Origin: Phascolomyces articulosus
Lineage: Eukaryota > Mucoromycota > Mucoromycetes > Mucorales > Lichtheimiaceae
Reading direction: 5' to 3'
DNA: 64,000 nucleotides
Assembly: GCA_025677815.1 (NCBI GenBank)
Contig: JAIXMP010000057.1
Span: 1-64,000, forward strand
Shown here in pieces: positions 46,535-58,762 of the stretch. Each line of letters starts with the position of its first letter. The first letter of the stretch is position 1. Position numbers and translations under genes: made by a program. The notes below the pieces were generated by a model. That model saw nothing but the letters and a program-made list of their open reading frames with translations, was not told the DNA's origin and did no database searches.

Positions 46535-49411
46535 TCTCCTTTGTAATAATAATAGCAGTAGCAGTAGTAACAGTAATAGTGGTTCAATTGTGTGATGTGT
46601 GTGCTGTGTTTATGTATTACACACTATATATTATATAGTATAATCCATAACTTGATTTGATTTGTAAAGAATTGTTTATTATTTACAACAATTCGGGTGA
46701 GTTATTCCTAAGCCATTATTATTTGACTGTCAACCAATTCATTTCTATATTTTTTTACGCCTCTTTGTCTTGATCAATTTTCTACTTGATTTTGAATAAT
46801 AATATACTATTTTCATATAAACGTATACAGATTAAACCACCTAATATCGACTATAGAATAGTATATGAAATAGAGGGAGAGAAAGACGGCCCAAACAATC
46901 AAAAGTCTTTTTCCAATTGCCCCGTTTCCATTTTTAATATTTTGGTAGGACCATGCGGTTGGCTTTGTGTTGCCCAGACTCGCTCAAAAACCCGTTTGTG
47001 TTGTGTATCTTTCTGTAATTGCGAATATGCGAAATTTTATTAAATAACAATATTAAAATACGCTTGTGCTGTCTGTTTTTTTATTGTATTACAACTAAAC
47101 TTACTTTTTTATACCCACCTCCTCTCCTTTTCTTTCTTTTCTCCTTGAGCAGAAAAAAGGCTCAGCCATTCATTTCATTTTGTACTAACAAGTTTTTCTG
47201 GTCCCTTTCATATCGATACTATTAATAAGAATGATAGGGATGGTGATAAAAGAGTTTAAATACTAGTGAAAATCAAGTTTATATTATAAATATACATAGA
47301 TCAAGAAGAATCTTTAAGGATGATTGATAATGAATGATAACATATTTCTTCTTATTTCCCCTAAAGAATAATAAGTTTATTCCGGCAACAACCGAATAAA
47401 AGAAGCAACGCGCCAGATCAAAAATAAGATGATAACTCAACTGTGAAATCAAATCTCGATAAGTTCATGTTCCCTTATTCAAGACGTGTGTGTATTATTT
47501 TTCATAATTATTGGGAATTAAAGTAATATAAAGAATCGGAGAAAGGAAGCAGTTGAGGCGTTTTTTTTTTCACGATAAAGTTGCACAACTTTAAAATAAT
47601 CTACTACCCTCGTTGCTGTTACTTATGGTCACACATAAACACACACACATATCATCGTCATCAAAAATCACCATAAAAACAGTCTTCTCCTTACTTTTCC
47701 CGTAGAAACCTTCCTTGACAGCAAGAATTCTTTACCTCCGCTTAATAATAATAATATGCACTTATACACGTGTATTACGAGAACTAAAAAATATTGGATC
47801 TTCGTAGTTCCATAAATATATTTGTATCAAGATACCACACTATATCACCCTTTGTCTGTGCACGACACTATTATTATATACTATTATAATCAGAGAAGAA
47901 CAAGAACAAGAGACAGAAGAGTCTAACATTCTTAGTTCTCGAGTACCAAACACTACTATTAACACCCTTGATCCAATCGGACATCGTACCAGTTTGTTCT
48001 AGTCTCATCATCTTCTTTTCACACCATGACTTATTCTTCCATTCGCAACATATTGCATTACAATAGCATTTGTCAGCTTTGCCTCTCCCCAAAAAAAATA
48101 CAATCATCATCATCAATTTTCTTATTCTGTATTACCCGATCCAAATAATTATTGAATAAAAGCATTTGTTCCGGATCTTCCTGAAAATCTCGATGACGGA
48201 AGGGTTTTCATTCTCATATTTGATCTTATTACTGCTACTATCAATTGGCATAGGAACCCACTCATAAAAAACTTTGTTTTCCAAGTTTTCTCTTGTTAAT
48301 CCATTTATCCTTGTTCGGGTATTCGGCCTCCGTACATTCCGGATTTTCCTGCTAAACCTATCATGGTAAGGAATGACAAAGCTGTCGCTGCTCTATATAT
48401 TCTTTTAATCGAGATATCTTCAGACCAGCAATCCATTTCCTTCAAAAAAAAGTATTTTTTCATAAAAAGAAATGATCGACCATTTGTACTTTCTATTATT
48501 ATACCCTTGGATATTTTTGTAGGTAACCTATCAATGGTAGACAATAATAGGTTCTAGTACAATGGACTCGCATTTTAAAAAAAAACGTATCTTTCACTCT
48601 TTTTCTCTACTTTACCATATATAAAAAAGGGGAATACATAAAAGATCTAGAATTCAACATCTGTTTATTACGTATGCAGTCATACATTATCCTTCTGCGC
48701 AAATTCTTTCCCTTATTGCCGCGGGATCCCTATAAACAACTTATTTACCAATCTGAGATTCTAATTTATTTTTTTTGGTTTCCCTCATGAATAGACAACC
48801 TTGTGAACTTTTTTTCATTATTCTTAGAAAGAAAAACCTGAAAGTTGTTATTATACTACTTATTTTTATTATGGACTGTTGTTATTTACGTATATATGAT
48901 TTCGGGAGATCATATGTCAGTCATCACATCACGTATATCATTTTTATATACTATGCTATATTAGAAAATGATTTGGAATTGCCAAAATAAGAGCTCAAGC
49001 ATTGATAAGTTTTTCCTGTCACCTGTTCTCCACATCAGTCATCTTTCAAGCAGGGCTGTTTTCATACAAGAAAAGAACAGCATCCAGAGCAATACGCTTT
49101 GGTTTTTTTTTTTTTTTGACAGCCTGCATGCAAGTCTTTTTGTATCATGGTAGTACTTGACCGTCAGTGCACGACACTTTTTTCTCATCTACTATACGTA
49201 CTTGTGAAAAGCTATTTTTGTATCATGATGGTACCATAGATGCAAGCACTAAGATATCTTTGAGAAAATCTCGATTACATTAAAGCAAAACGAGGAAGGA
49301 GATACGAGACAAAAATTTATCATTTATCATATTGTTTTCTATACATTATTATGACATATCACACATATCATGTGCTTGTGTTGGGATGGATAGGTTTGTG
49401 TACCCTTCTTG

Positions 49412-49856
49412 TCAACAGTTTTCCCGTATCATTGATTGATATCTTTTTGTATATAAAGATGTCGGCTGTACATTCGTTGTTATTTTATCATGGAAAATAA
49501 TACACCCATAGTAATAAATATATGAGTCATTATCATCGTCGCCTGCATTGATTTGTCGATAATAGTATAGGGACAAATGATCGCAGTAATACGGACAGGT
49601 CCCAATAAATTGAGGTGATCCTTTCCATCTTTTAGCATCAAACAGCCAGGATGTGAATGGAGTTATATTTCGGGATATTGTATATGAGAGGCCCATGTAT
49701 AAAGTGTACATGACTGATTGTATGAAAAAGATATACTTTGTCATCATCGTCAAGGGTATTTACAGTCGTATGGTTGTAACAGAAGATATAGAAACATTTC
49801 ATGGTAGTAATATATAGGAACCATTGTTTTGGTTTCAAACATAACAATGTACTCAA
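49412..49856 (-). pseudogene. Possible gene relic
   Basis: Two overlapping minus-strand frames look protein-like in turn: TLDDDDKVYLFHTISHVHFI (about 49700-49760), then after a frameshift SWLFDAKRWKGSPQFIGTCP and HLSLYYYRQINAGDDDNDSY (49490-49660). Not recognised; it could be chance. Confidence 0.25.
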
Positions 49857-50159
49857 CTAATCCCCTTATTCAAACCTGAACGAGAATGAGTACTGAATTC
49901 TATTTTTTTTCAAGATCATAGGAAGTAACAATATGGTTAACCCCCTTCTTGACCCCATAATTTATGTTTTTATTATTATTGAATCAAATCAACGTTCATA
50001 TTATTATAGCGCCATTATAAATAATTGTATTGAATCTTATTATCGTTCGCATCAAGGGTTTTTCTCGATTCATCTATTCATACATCATCATTCCTTTTCA
50101 GATGCTCCATATTTGGAATTACTGAAGTTCATAATGCGATATTATCATAATTTGTAACA

Positions 50160-50620
50160 GAGTTCAACTGACAACATGCTTTTAAAAAGTATTTTCTCGC
50201 CATTAGGCCCAGTGAATGCAATTATTTGTGTGTCTTCATTAGAACTAACATTGGGCTTAAAATATCCATCATGCTCTTTTGGAATATACATAAAAAGATT
50301 TTCGACGGGAGGCTTGTATTAAATGTTCGAACAAAGCAGTTCTTGTAAGGACCAAAATAGCGTTCTATTTTAATAGTTTGCTCAGATTGATATATTTCAG
50401 TAGAGTCTATAACAAGTGATACTGCAGAAGATATAAATATAAGGGAATTTGAATAGCGATTATCACTTTACGTACCCATCCTTTTGTCAGATCGGGTCAC
50501 TACAATTTCGTCACCTTGTTAATCTTCTTTAAAGAAATCTCCATGATACATCCTTTGTATGGACAATGAAACATATCTATCGGTCCAAAACTTTATTAAT
50601 ATAAATATTATAGCATTAAT
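50160..50620 (-). pseudogene. Decayed spliced gene relic
   Basis: On the minus strand a coherent protein reads FWTDRYVSLSIQRMYHGDFF, an in-frame TAA, then GDEIVVTRSDKRM (about 50475-50600). A well-formed 63-nt GTACGT...TGCAG intron (about 50424-50486) follows, then VSLVIDSTEIYQSEQTIKIE and GPYKNCFVRTFNTSLP. One base is then missing, and the frame resumes as FMYIPKEHDGYFKPNVSSNE and IIAFTGPNGEKILFKSML before a stop. One nonsense codon and one frameshift break an otherwise clear spliced gene. Family not recognised. The surviving splice signals argue for a host gene rather than noise. Confidence 0.5.
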
Positions 50621-51412
50621 GGCAGAGAAAAATTATAATATTTTTCTCTCTTTTTTTTCTTTCGTTCTTTTAGTACCTGTTGGTGCTCTCTCTACGTATA
50701 GTAACGCATAGAGGAGATATAATAATAACCTTATTGCTTAAGCTTTTAACAATATACGTATCATTATATTTTCTTCTTTCTCAACTATAATAGCATCGCC
50801 ACCGTTTAATAGATTTTGTTGACGTTCTAGTAAGTATATAAAACGTATAAGGGATATATATCAGTTCTAGATCCAGCGGAAAATAATAAGGTAAGGTACA
50901 GATATTGCCGCATTTGTCAACTTTTCCAGAGTTTTCTACAATAGTTTTTTTACCACTAAAATCAATAATTTCTCCATAAGTTGTTTTCAGAACTTGAAAA
51001 CTGAATGTTGATAACAGAAGTAGGCCTTGAAAATGATGCTTTCTAAGGTGATAATATAAATCAGCGCTTTGGGATTTACTCCGGTATAGTTACAGCCTTG
51101 ATATAGGCAAACTTATAAATGCACATCAATTACTCAGAACTACAAACAGAGATGCCATCAATGAAAAGCCACTGCTAGGATATATCCTTTTATCTACTTT
51201 TTTTAGTTCATTAATTCACAGACTTTCCATTCCAATCAAATAGTTAAAGTAGTTTTAAAACTTTAGTCTTTGTAATATTATTTTTTAAACAAATAAAGCA
51301 ATGTTTTTGATAAAACTTCATTTTAGGCATTGATTAATATATACGCATGATATCTGTAATTCATTATATCATTATACTTAATCAAAATTTTTAAAAGGTA
51401 ACTCGCCCTTGA

Positions 51413-51475
51413 GATTTCTGAAAATCCCCGGCACCATGACCGGGCAGTATAATATCCGTGGAAAAATACCAACAT
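51413..51475. repeat. Dispersed short repeat, copy A
   Basis: CTGAAAATCCCCGGCACCAT and the following 35 bp resemble the reverse strand of 52641-52702 (CTGAAAATTCCTGGCACCAA), with 18 of the first 21 bases equal and a shared GTGGAAAAA/GAGAAAAAA and CAACA end. Confidence 0.4.
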
Positions 51476-51998
51476 TTTTATAGGTTGCCCTGAGATATAT
51501 TTAACTGTAAAAAAATTATGGATCTCAACGTGTAGCTTATTTTTTTCTTCATTGAATATCCTATGTAGCAGTTAGTAATAAGTAAAAATATGATATACTT
51601 GCATTAAATAATAGAATTTTTTTAAATAAATATATAAAAATAATGTATCAGATAATATAAAATTATAGATCAAAACCACAAATGAAGGCTTTTTTTTTTA
51701 CGAAAAATGCCACTTTGTAAGATCATGCTTACACTCAAATACTTGTGCATGCGTAACAATATAGTTAATATAATGATATAATATATATTAGAAATGTTAT
51801 ATTCAATATTGATGTTCTATTACAGTCTAAATAAAACTATTAAAAAGCGAAGAAAAAAAAGAATCAGAAGAAAAGTAATAATTAATATGAATTATGAATA
51901 TAAAATAATAAAAGAAACGAGATAAACAAATTAGTAAAAGAAAAGTAATCAAAAAAAAAAGAAACGACAATAGTGCGAAAGGGAGAGAGAAGATGTGA

Positions 51999-52573
51999 TT
52001 ATGCATGACGTGTGAAATATGAAGTATCAGCATATGTTTTTGGCATTGTACGTCGTCTACGATGGTAAGGGATTACTTGAGCAAGAAAAGTATCTATCGA
52101 ACCATCTTCCAACGACTCATCAAAGATAGGGCGTTGGTTAGGATGGATAATATCCCGATATCTACTAATAGAGCTATCAAAAGACTCATTTTCTTCCTCT
52201 AGTTCACGTCGAGCTCGTTCAATTTGGAGCTGAAGCTCACGCTGACGATTACGACTACACTGCATCGCAGTTTCTACTTCTAGGTATTCACGACGTATAT
52301 TATCGCTTGTTATTTGGTAATAATCTGTTGAAGGATTTGTATTGCTATTGTGGCTGCTGGCAATCGAATATTATCGTCATCTGAGCTACTATCAATTATA
52401 ATAGGTGAGTTAGGTGACAAAGGAGCTGTTTGAATATCGGTAATGTTGGTTTGGGTAATGGGTGGTGTTACTGAAGAAGATATAGTTAATGTTTGTGTAG
52501 ATGAGGAAAAATTATCTCTTATGTGTGCGAGCGTTGGACGGATATAGTTCGCGTTTAGATATCCGTAACTCAT
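51999..52573 (-). CDS. Small coiled-coil protein, unrecognised, intron or frameshift inside
   Basis: Starts at ATG 52573 (MSYGYLNANYIRPTLAHIRD) and ends at 51999. The first part is Ser/Thr-rich with PIIIDSSSDDD, which has the form of a SUMO-interacting motif. The second part, in another frame, is a charged coiled coil (CSRNRQRELQLQIERARREL) followed by VIPYHRRRRTMPKTYAD. The two can be joined by a 65-nt GTAGCT...CAACAG intron (52325-52389), giving 169 residues, but this would remove the SSDDD part of the motif. Equally, one base may have been lost near 52327, in which case it is a pseudogene. It lies in a tract full of relics, which favours decay. Confidence 0.4.
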
Positions 52574-52640
52574 TAGGCGTATAAGTCAAAATCTCAAAAA
52601 TAAAGGAAGAAAGAAAAGCGTTTTCTGGTCTCTAAAAAAA

Positions 52641-52702
52641 TGTTGATTTTTTTCTCGGGTGAATATTTCCCAGGACCTTGGTGCCAGGAATTTTCAGGAG
52701 CT
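52641..52702. repeat. Dispersed short repeat, copy B (inverted relative to copy A)
   Basis: See copy A at 51413-51475. The adjoining 52700-52780 is unusually GC-rich for this tract and includes a near-perfect palindrome, GGCGACAGTGTCGCC, at about 52754-52768. Confidence 0.4.
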
Positions 52703-53003
52703 CCAAAAAGACGACCTCTTTGTGCAACCGAAGTTGGTGACTGTTGGCGACAGTGTCGCCGGCCTTTTATTTTTATGACGATATGATATATAGCCATCAT
52801 TATTAGTAAATAATCCAAATCTTTTAATTTTTCTTCTCTTACTGTCAACAATATCTCATAACGCTTCTTTAGAATACTTTGCTTTTCTTCTATTCATTCC
52901 AATGGTATTTATATGGGAAAAAAAGATTAGTAAAAATTAAGTTACCTTTTTTTTTTTGGTACGTATGCTTATTAGAGTAAATCCCGTTAAATACAACCCT
53001 TTC

Positions 53004-53310
53004 ATGTTTTTTGAAAACGTTAGATTTATTGAGGGTTGAATATAACGAACAGATGAATACATATGATTTATCTGTAATATTTTCTGGACAAGTTATCATA
53101 TATGTATTAGGTAAATACAAGGATAGTGAATTTGATGCATTTTTTCTTACTACTGAAATCAATGAATCACCCAGAGAGAGTTTTAAAAATATATACTTTT
53201 CTGAAACCATTGATAGAAAAGAACTCATTATCATGGCAGTGACGCTCTTTAATATGAAATTATATATTATTAAGTTTAGCAAACGTTACACTCGAACACT
53301 CACGATATAG
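53004..53310 (+). pseudogene. Possible gene relic
   Basis: Begins MFFENVRFIEG at ATG 53004, then shifts frame to EYNEQMNTYDLSVIFSGQVI, VLGKYKDSEFDAFFLTTEIN and ends KRYTRTLTI at 53310. The composition is that of a soluble protein; not recognised. The minus strand is also open here but reads poorly. Confidence 0.3.
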
Positions 53311-54199
53311 ACAATAAAAAAAACCGTTCCAGATAATAGAATTTCATTGATGAATTATTAACGTGTACAAAAAATAATTACTTATAGCAAGATAAATTAA
53401 TAACAATAAAAATCTTCCCTTTATTATTATCATGGATTATCTTCTCGACTAATATACTATCATCTTGTTTTAGCATATTTCCAGATTTTTCTAATGTTCT
53501 TTCCATACGTTAGTTATAGCCCATATGTGAGTTTATCCAAGAAAACATGAAAAACATTTGTAATAATATATATATTTGTGATCTCTTGTTAATACCCGGC
53601 CACGAGAAGAAATATTTGTTGTCTATTTACCACTGAAATCAATCACGTTCCCTGTTCGGGTTTACAAATCAAATTCACTACTTCTTTTTTATGCTTGGGG
53701 TGCCAGAATAATGTTTTGCTCGACTTATGGTTATATAATCCACGCAGAGGAGGATTTATAACTACTGAATATGTGCATTCTTGATAAGGATATTAGTATA
53801 GTTTTTGTTCTTTTTTTTTTGGATCGGGATGGCAATCCACTACTTCTCCAGTTTCATCATCTTCTTCATCTATAAATAGTAAAAGAGAAGTGAGTGAGTG
53901 AGTGGCAGTATTATTATTGTTATTTGTATGTTTACAGAATTTGCATAATACATGACATTCCAAATTGAGTCCATGTTATCACAGCATAGTATCCAATTTA
54001 CCTTCTAATATTGAACCTTGTCATTTAAGTTGTTTAGTAATTTTTTTTTGTATTTTGCCTTTATCAATGACGTTTTGCTCTTTGTAATGGAATGTGACAC
54101 TATCGCTACTAAAATTATAGTGTGTATCAGTCATTATTTTATATTGCATTTAGACTAAATCATAGCAATAGAGTAATCATGCATTAATGATAAAAAAAA

Positions 54200-55165
54200 A
54201 GAAATAATTTTACTTATCGTTGTCCGTCATACTAATATTCATTAGGAGCACTGTATTCGTCGTCACCACCATTGTCTGTATCTTCGTCATGCCTATCAAT
54301 GTCGCAATGATTATGATCACTACCATTGTCGTAGCCACCGTCATGGTCTCAATTGTTATAATTTTCATCATTCATATTCCCATTACCATCGTCGTCATCT
54401 TGTTGAGTATTAGTAAGTCTTTCCATTATATATGCGCTTTGAGCATGTCTTTGGGATTACTGTTGTTTTGTTTTTATTCTGTAACTGATGGCTCTTTCTT
54501 GGGTGGTAGTCTTCTTCTTTTTCTGAACTATTCCAGAACGCATCAGATTCAATATTCACCAAGTCATTACTCATCTCCGTTCATCAATCTTATATTGATT
54601 ATATTCAATCACCACTCATATAAATGCGGTTCTTTTTACCTTCGAAGTCTGATTCACTATTATCCTCTTCTGTTTCGATAATTACTGGCCTAGAAATGAC
54701 GAATTCATCGTCGCTTTTATAGCTCATCGGAGGACAAAGAGGTAATGATGACGAAGCAAATGATTGTTCTCCCATATCTGTATCAAAAAGTTCTTCTATC
54801 TTATCATTTCCTATGGGATTACCATTCTAATTATCAAAAACCCCATGTAACGAAGCTGGTACCATCACTGGTTGGCGATTTCGTTGACGTAACAATCGAT
54901 TATTGCTCTGAGTACTTTTTTCATACTGAAGCTCTTTTACCATGGGGATTATAGAAAATCCTCTAACTTGACAGTCGTATCGCGAGAACCGTCCACTTGT
55001 AGAAAAAAATGATAAGGATTTGTGAATGTCAAAAAAGAGTCGTGTCAAAAATTCTCTTGCCACATTCAAAAGAACATTATGTTCGGTTGGTTCCATTTTA
55101 ATAATGACATTATCACCATTGACCTGTATCTTGAGACGTTTATAATGAGTATATTGCTTGTGTAG
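54200..55165 (-). pseudogene. Decayed gene relic with acidic C-terminal region
   Basis: Minus-strand order: VNGDNVIIKMEPTEHNVLLN, FLTRLFFDIHKSLSFFSTSG, STQSNNRLLRQRNRQPVMVP (about 54840-55130), an in-frame TAG at 54829-54831, then GNPIGNDKIEELFDTDMGEQ and SDDEFVISRPVIIETEEDNS (54650-54825), a stretch ESDAFWNSSEKEEDYHPRKS (about 54500-54570), and a poly-acidic DDDDGNGNMNDENYNN...DHDGGYDNGSDHNHCDID end (54245-54400) holding one TGA. At least two stops and two frame changes. Not recognised. The hydrophobic frame on the opposite strand (54220-54681) is only the complement of the acidic region. Confidence 0.45.
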
Positions 55166-55344
55166 ACATAAAAGTGTGTATGAGAAGAAGAGAAACAGGA
55201 GGGGATGTTCCAAGAGTAAAAACCTACGTATGTTACACATTATCCTAAAAGTTTCGCACTTCAAAGTGTTAGCATAAATGGGTCTCTCACAGATTTGTTT
55301 GGTGCAGTGGCTGTTTCTTTCCATTATATTTATACCGCTTTGGT

Positions 55345-56101
55345 ATACTAGCAACAAGATTCGTCCTGAATTCACTTTCGCGAGCGAATGCATTTTAGAG
55401 CATTCAAATGTTTTTTTTTCACATTCAAATATGTGGTTCCCAGCATTTGAATGCTCTTTTTTGCATTCAAAATTCTCTTTTTGCATTCAAACCTTATTTT
55501 TTGCATTCAAACTTTTCTTTTTACATTCAAACCTTTCTTTTTACATACAAATCTTTTTTCACAGCCTTTATATACATATATAAACTATTTAATATACATT
55601 GTTATCCTTTACTTGGCCGGTAGGAAAATTCGGAACCACATGAACCAAACGTGTTATATAAAGTACTGACAATATAGCCTTGCGTGGTTTGTTTGTTTTA
55701 ATTTTTTTATACGGTCAAACTGTTATAAAATATTCTTGAGATGGTGTTATGAAGAGAAAGTAAACAATCTGTTGAAGCGACTTAGTTTCTGAAAATTTTC
55801 AAGAGGTAAGAAAGGCAATGGAAGCTTTATTATTATAATACTGAAAAAATGTATGGTAAGAGTTAAAATATATATGTTGTGCTTAAATGGTTAATAAATG
55901 TATATAAAGGCTGTGAAAAAGATTTGTATGTAAAAAGAAAGGTTTGAATGTAAAAAGAAAAGTTTGAATGCAAAAAAGAGCATTCAAATGCTGGGAACCA
56001 CATTTGAATGTGAAAAATAACATTTGCGGGCGTTGAAAAACATTTGAATGCTCTAAAATGCATTCGCTCGCGAAAGTGAGTTCAGGACGCTTCTTGCTGG
56101 T
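55345..56101. mobile_element. 757-bp fold-back element with tandem 20-bp CATTCAAA subrepeats
   Basis: Left arm about 55345-55592 and right arm about 55883-56101 are inverted copies. The outer ends match almost base for base: CGTCCTGAATTCACTTTCGC on the left, and CGTCCTGAACTCACTTTCGC when the right is reverse-complemented, then GAGCGAATGCATTTTAGAGC in both. Each arm contains a row of units of about 20 bp beginning CATTCAAA and ending in a pyrimidine run; the right arm has two units fewer. The inner ends share CACAGCCTTTATATACAT. The unique centre is about 290 bp and codes for nothing. Such long modular inverted arms are typical of Foldback-type transposons. Confidence 0.8.
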
Positions 56102-56929
56102 ATGGATAGTATGATGTATGATCTCTAGAATGGTCCAACTTCATTTTGTTGCAAATAATTCTCACCGCTATAAATCAATGATATGCACTAAGTGCGTATG
56201 TTTATACACAAATATGCACCATTTATAGCAGAGAATTAGAGCTGTTTTATCAAGACATAGTGTAGCATCCGCTGAAAAAAGTGCTGGATTTTTTAATCTT
56301 CCTTGCTTGAAATTCCAAAGAGTATCTTACTTCAAATCCCTTCTGTTCGTTTAGCATCCATGTTTATGGAAATCTATTTCGTAACTTCTTTTCATTCATA
56401 TGCTATCCTACAATAATTGTGAAATAAAAAAAATTACAACGTGGTATTTCAAACAGTAGATCGGTTTCAAAAAAAAAAAAGTGAAAATCTTGGTCTATTC
56501 CAGTGTTCATGCCCTATGTTTCAAATTTTCACTTTTCACTGACAACATCAGTATGGATCTGCTTTTAGAGCAATAATGATTGCTTCATATATTCACTATC
56601 ACTATCCTTATAACTCATTGTAAGAAATAGCTGGGTAATCCAAGAAGAAAAAATATATACATTTGACAACAACGCTGGATGCACCCTATTATTATATAAC
56701 AATAACATGATTCTGACATGAATATAAAAACTATTTAAACAGGATCCGTTTATCTATCTATTTATTTCTAACTCTCATTTTTTTCTCTACTTTCTTTTTA
56801 TAAAAATAATAATATATACACTTGATCATTAGCGCTCCTCCTTTTTTTTTCTTAAATCATTTCTTCAACTCGATACGAAAACAGTATTCACTGAAAACAA
56901 CAAGGAACATTCTATTAAAAAGATAAATC

Positions 56930-57600
56930 ATGTCCTGGAGTAACAAAGATAAAACCATTCTGATCACCATCAAGTTGAATAACCCCAATGCAAGCTGGGA
57001 TGCCATATCGATGGTATTGAACGAAGATCACTCACCCAACGCCTGTCGTCGTTTTTTCAAAAGACTACAACTAGAAGAAAAAAAAGAGGGTGATGACAAC
57101 ACTTTTAGTAGTGGCGATGATTTTTCGTCAAAGGTAAATATTATACTACATTCTTCAGTTGTTCTCGTTACAATATTTTTTACAGACGGGACCTTGAAAG
57201 TAACAGTGATATATTATCATTATACTTACTTTGTACATATGGTGATGAAACTATCTTTTTTTTTAATTAGAGAAAATCTTTAATACCATCATCGTCAGCT
57301 TTTTCGGAACGTCAACGAGAGGATGCCAAATTGCATGAGAAAACAAAACAAGATAAAGATGACATCACCTCGCCATTGTTGCCAACATCTTCTACGACTC
57401 ATCGTTCTTTTGTTGCGGAAACAAAAACAAAATCTAACGGACATCCAATAATGTCGACGGGACGAAATAAGCACTGGAGCGAAGATGAAGTGGACGAACT
57501 TCTCCGACTTCGAATTAAGAACAAACTTTCCTGGGTTGATATCGGTATAGAACTTGGACGTAGTGCCGAATCGTGTCGTTCTAAATACCAACGGCTTTAA
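56930..57600 (+). CDS. Small Myb/SANT-like DNA-binding protein
   Basis: Exons 56930-57133 and 57271-57600 (137-nt intron) encode 177 residues. Two helix-turn-helix segments of Myb/SANT type flank a disordered charged linker: residues 1-48 (MSWSNKDKTILITIKLNNPN, then SWDAISMVLNEDHSPNACRR) and about 132-177 (HWSEDEVDELLRLRIKNKLS, then WVDIGIELGRSAESCRSKYQ, ending RL). The spaced Trp residues, the W..I/A..L.R....C..(R/K)(F/Y) pattern and basic third helices support DNA binding. Lone or paired Myb-like proteins of this size occur in many fungi; the targets are unknown. The gene stands alone after the gene-poor tract. Confidence 0.78.
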
Positions 57601-58762
57601 AAAAAGACTATAGCAATATTGTTATGAGTGATTGCTTATAAATAAAACAAATTGTTAAAAATGTAGCAAAGTAGTTCATGATGATAATAAGAATGACTCA
57701 AATGACATGATAAATAAACATTGCTGATCACTTGTTGTTATCAGTGCAATTTATTATTCACACGCCGCAGCAACAAGAAATGACACTTACTCTTTTTTTC
57801 TTAATCAATATAATAAATCTAGATCCTACGCTATTCATTTACAAATTTAGGAAATAGAAGATTGAAAGTTGTTTTTGGTAATTGATCTTTTACTACTATA
57901 TAATTAATAATTCATCATGACTTGAAAAATTAATTTTATTTAGAAGATAAAAGCAATGATTATGTCATCTTCTTTATTGATGTTATATAAGGTAGTTTCT
58001 TATATATATATTATAAAAAAAATCAGAGCTGGAATGCTCTACCTACGTATGCACAGTGAATCTTTTCTTTTTTCTTTTTTTTTTAAAGAAGGTTTTGAGT
58101 GTGATCATTGTGCATCATCACCCCCTTTATCTTGCATAAAAAAACATATAGTATGAATGGGAGACCGAGAAGGAAAAAAGGTGGAATGACAAGGTCACAG
58201 ACCCGTCGTACTAATAATTTGTTGTCATCTAGTTAGTATAAATAAATGGTAACATTTATTAGAATTCATGTACGACGAGTTACCGCGCCGTAATACCTTT
58301 TATTATATATATTTACCCTGATGGAGTAGCCATGGCAACATGAATAGAATGGGAATGAATTTGGTGTCCCCGGAAACATGACAATAAATTATCGGATGAG
58401 GTGGCCGTTTATTTTTTTGGGGGTCGTGATAAAGTAGCACAACGGCCGCTTTGGCCATCACAAATTTAGTTACACACGTCATATGTTACACAAAATTCTC
58501 GGTCTCTCTTTTTGGTGCATAATTCTTCCCCCAATTTTTGTTTGTGGGGTATCATTTTTTTTTTATTTTTGGCGGGAAAGGATCAAAAAGTGTCAGTCAA
58601 TTCTTTCTTCCTCTTTTTTTTTTTTTTTTTTTTTGTTATTTTTCAATTTTACATCGTCTAAAATAATTTCACCCCAAAGGTAATAAAAAGACGCTTACTG
58701 CTGTCATTATTAATCATCGTCAGTACTAATTTTGTATCTATTAGATAATCCGACAGTAAATA
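57601..58762. other. AT-rich spacer
   Basis: No gene seen. It contains a T-tract at 58616-58634 and a pyrimidine-rich stretch that may be the leader of the next small gene. Confidence 0.5.

Larger units (their letters stand above)
46535..56929. other. Gene-poor tract of about 10 kb
   Basis: No intact gene is convincing here. The tract holds several relic or doubtful genes, a dispersed short repeat and a fold-back element (listed separately); the rest is AT-rich sequence. The first few hundred bases after 46535 are the RGS promoter side, with a GTA/GCA-repeat at about 46550-46585. Confidence 0.55.

Noticed and set aside
52890..53282. 130-residue minus-strand frame
   Set aside because: It overlaps the plus-strand relic, which has the more protein-like composition.
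54220..54681. 153-residue hydrophobic plus-strand frame resembling a membrane protein
   Set aside because: Its Ile/Val runs are the complement of Asp/Asn-rich codons of the minus-strand relic, so the membrane look is an artefact.
28200..56460. Shared box TTCATATG...AATTGTGAAATAAAAAAA at about 28218-28255 and 56396-56435 as a mobile repeat
   Set aside because: Only about 40 bp of AT-rich similarity with several mismatches; not enough to call a repeat.
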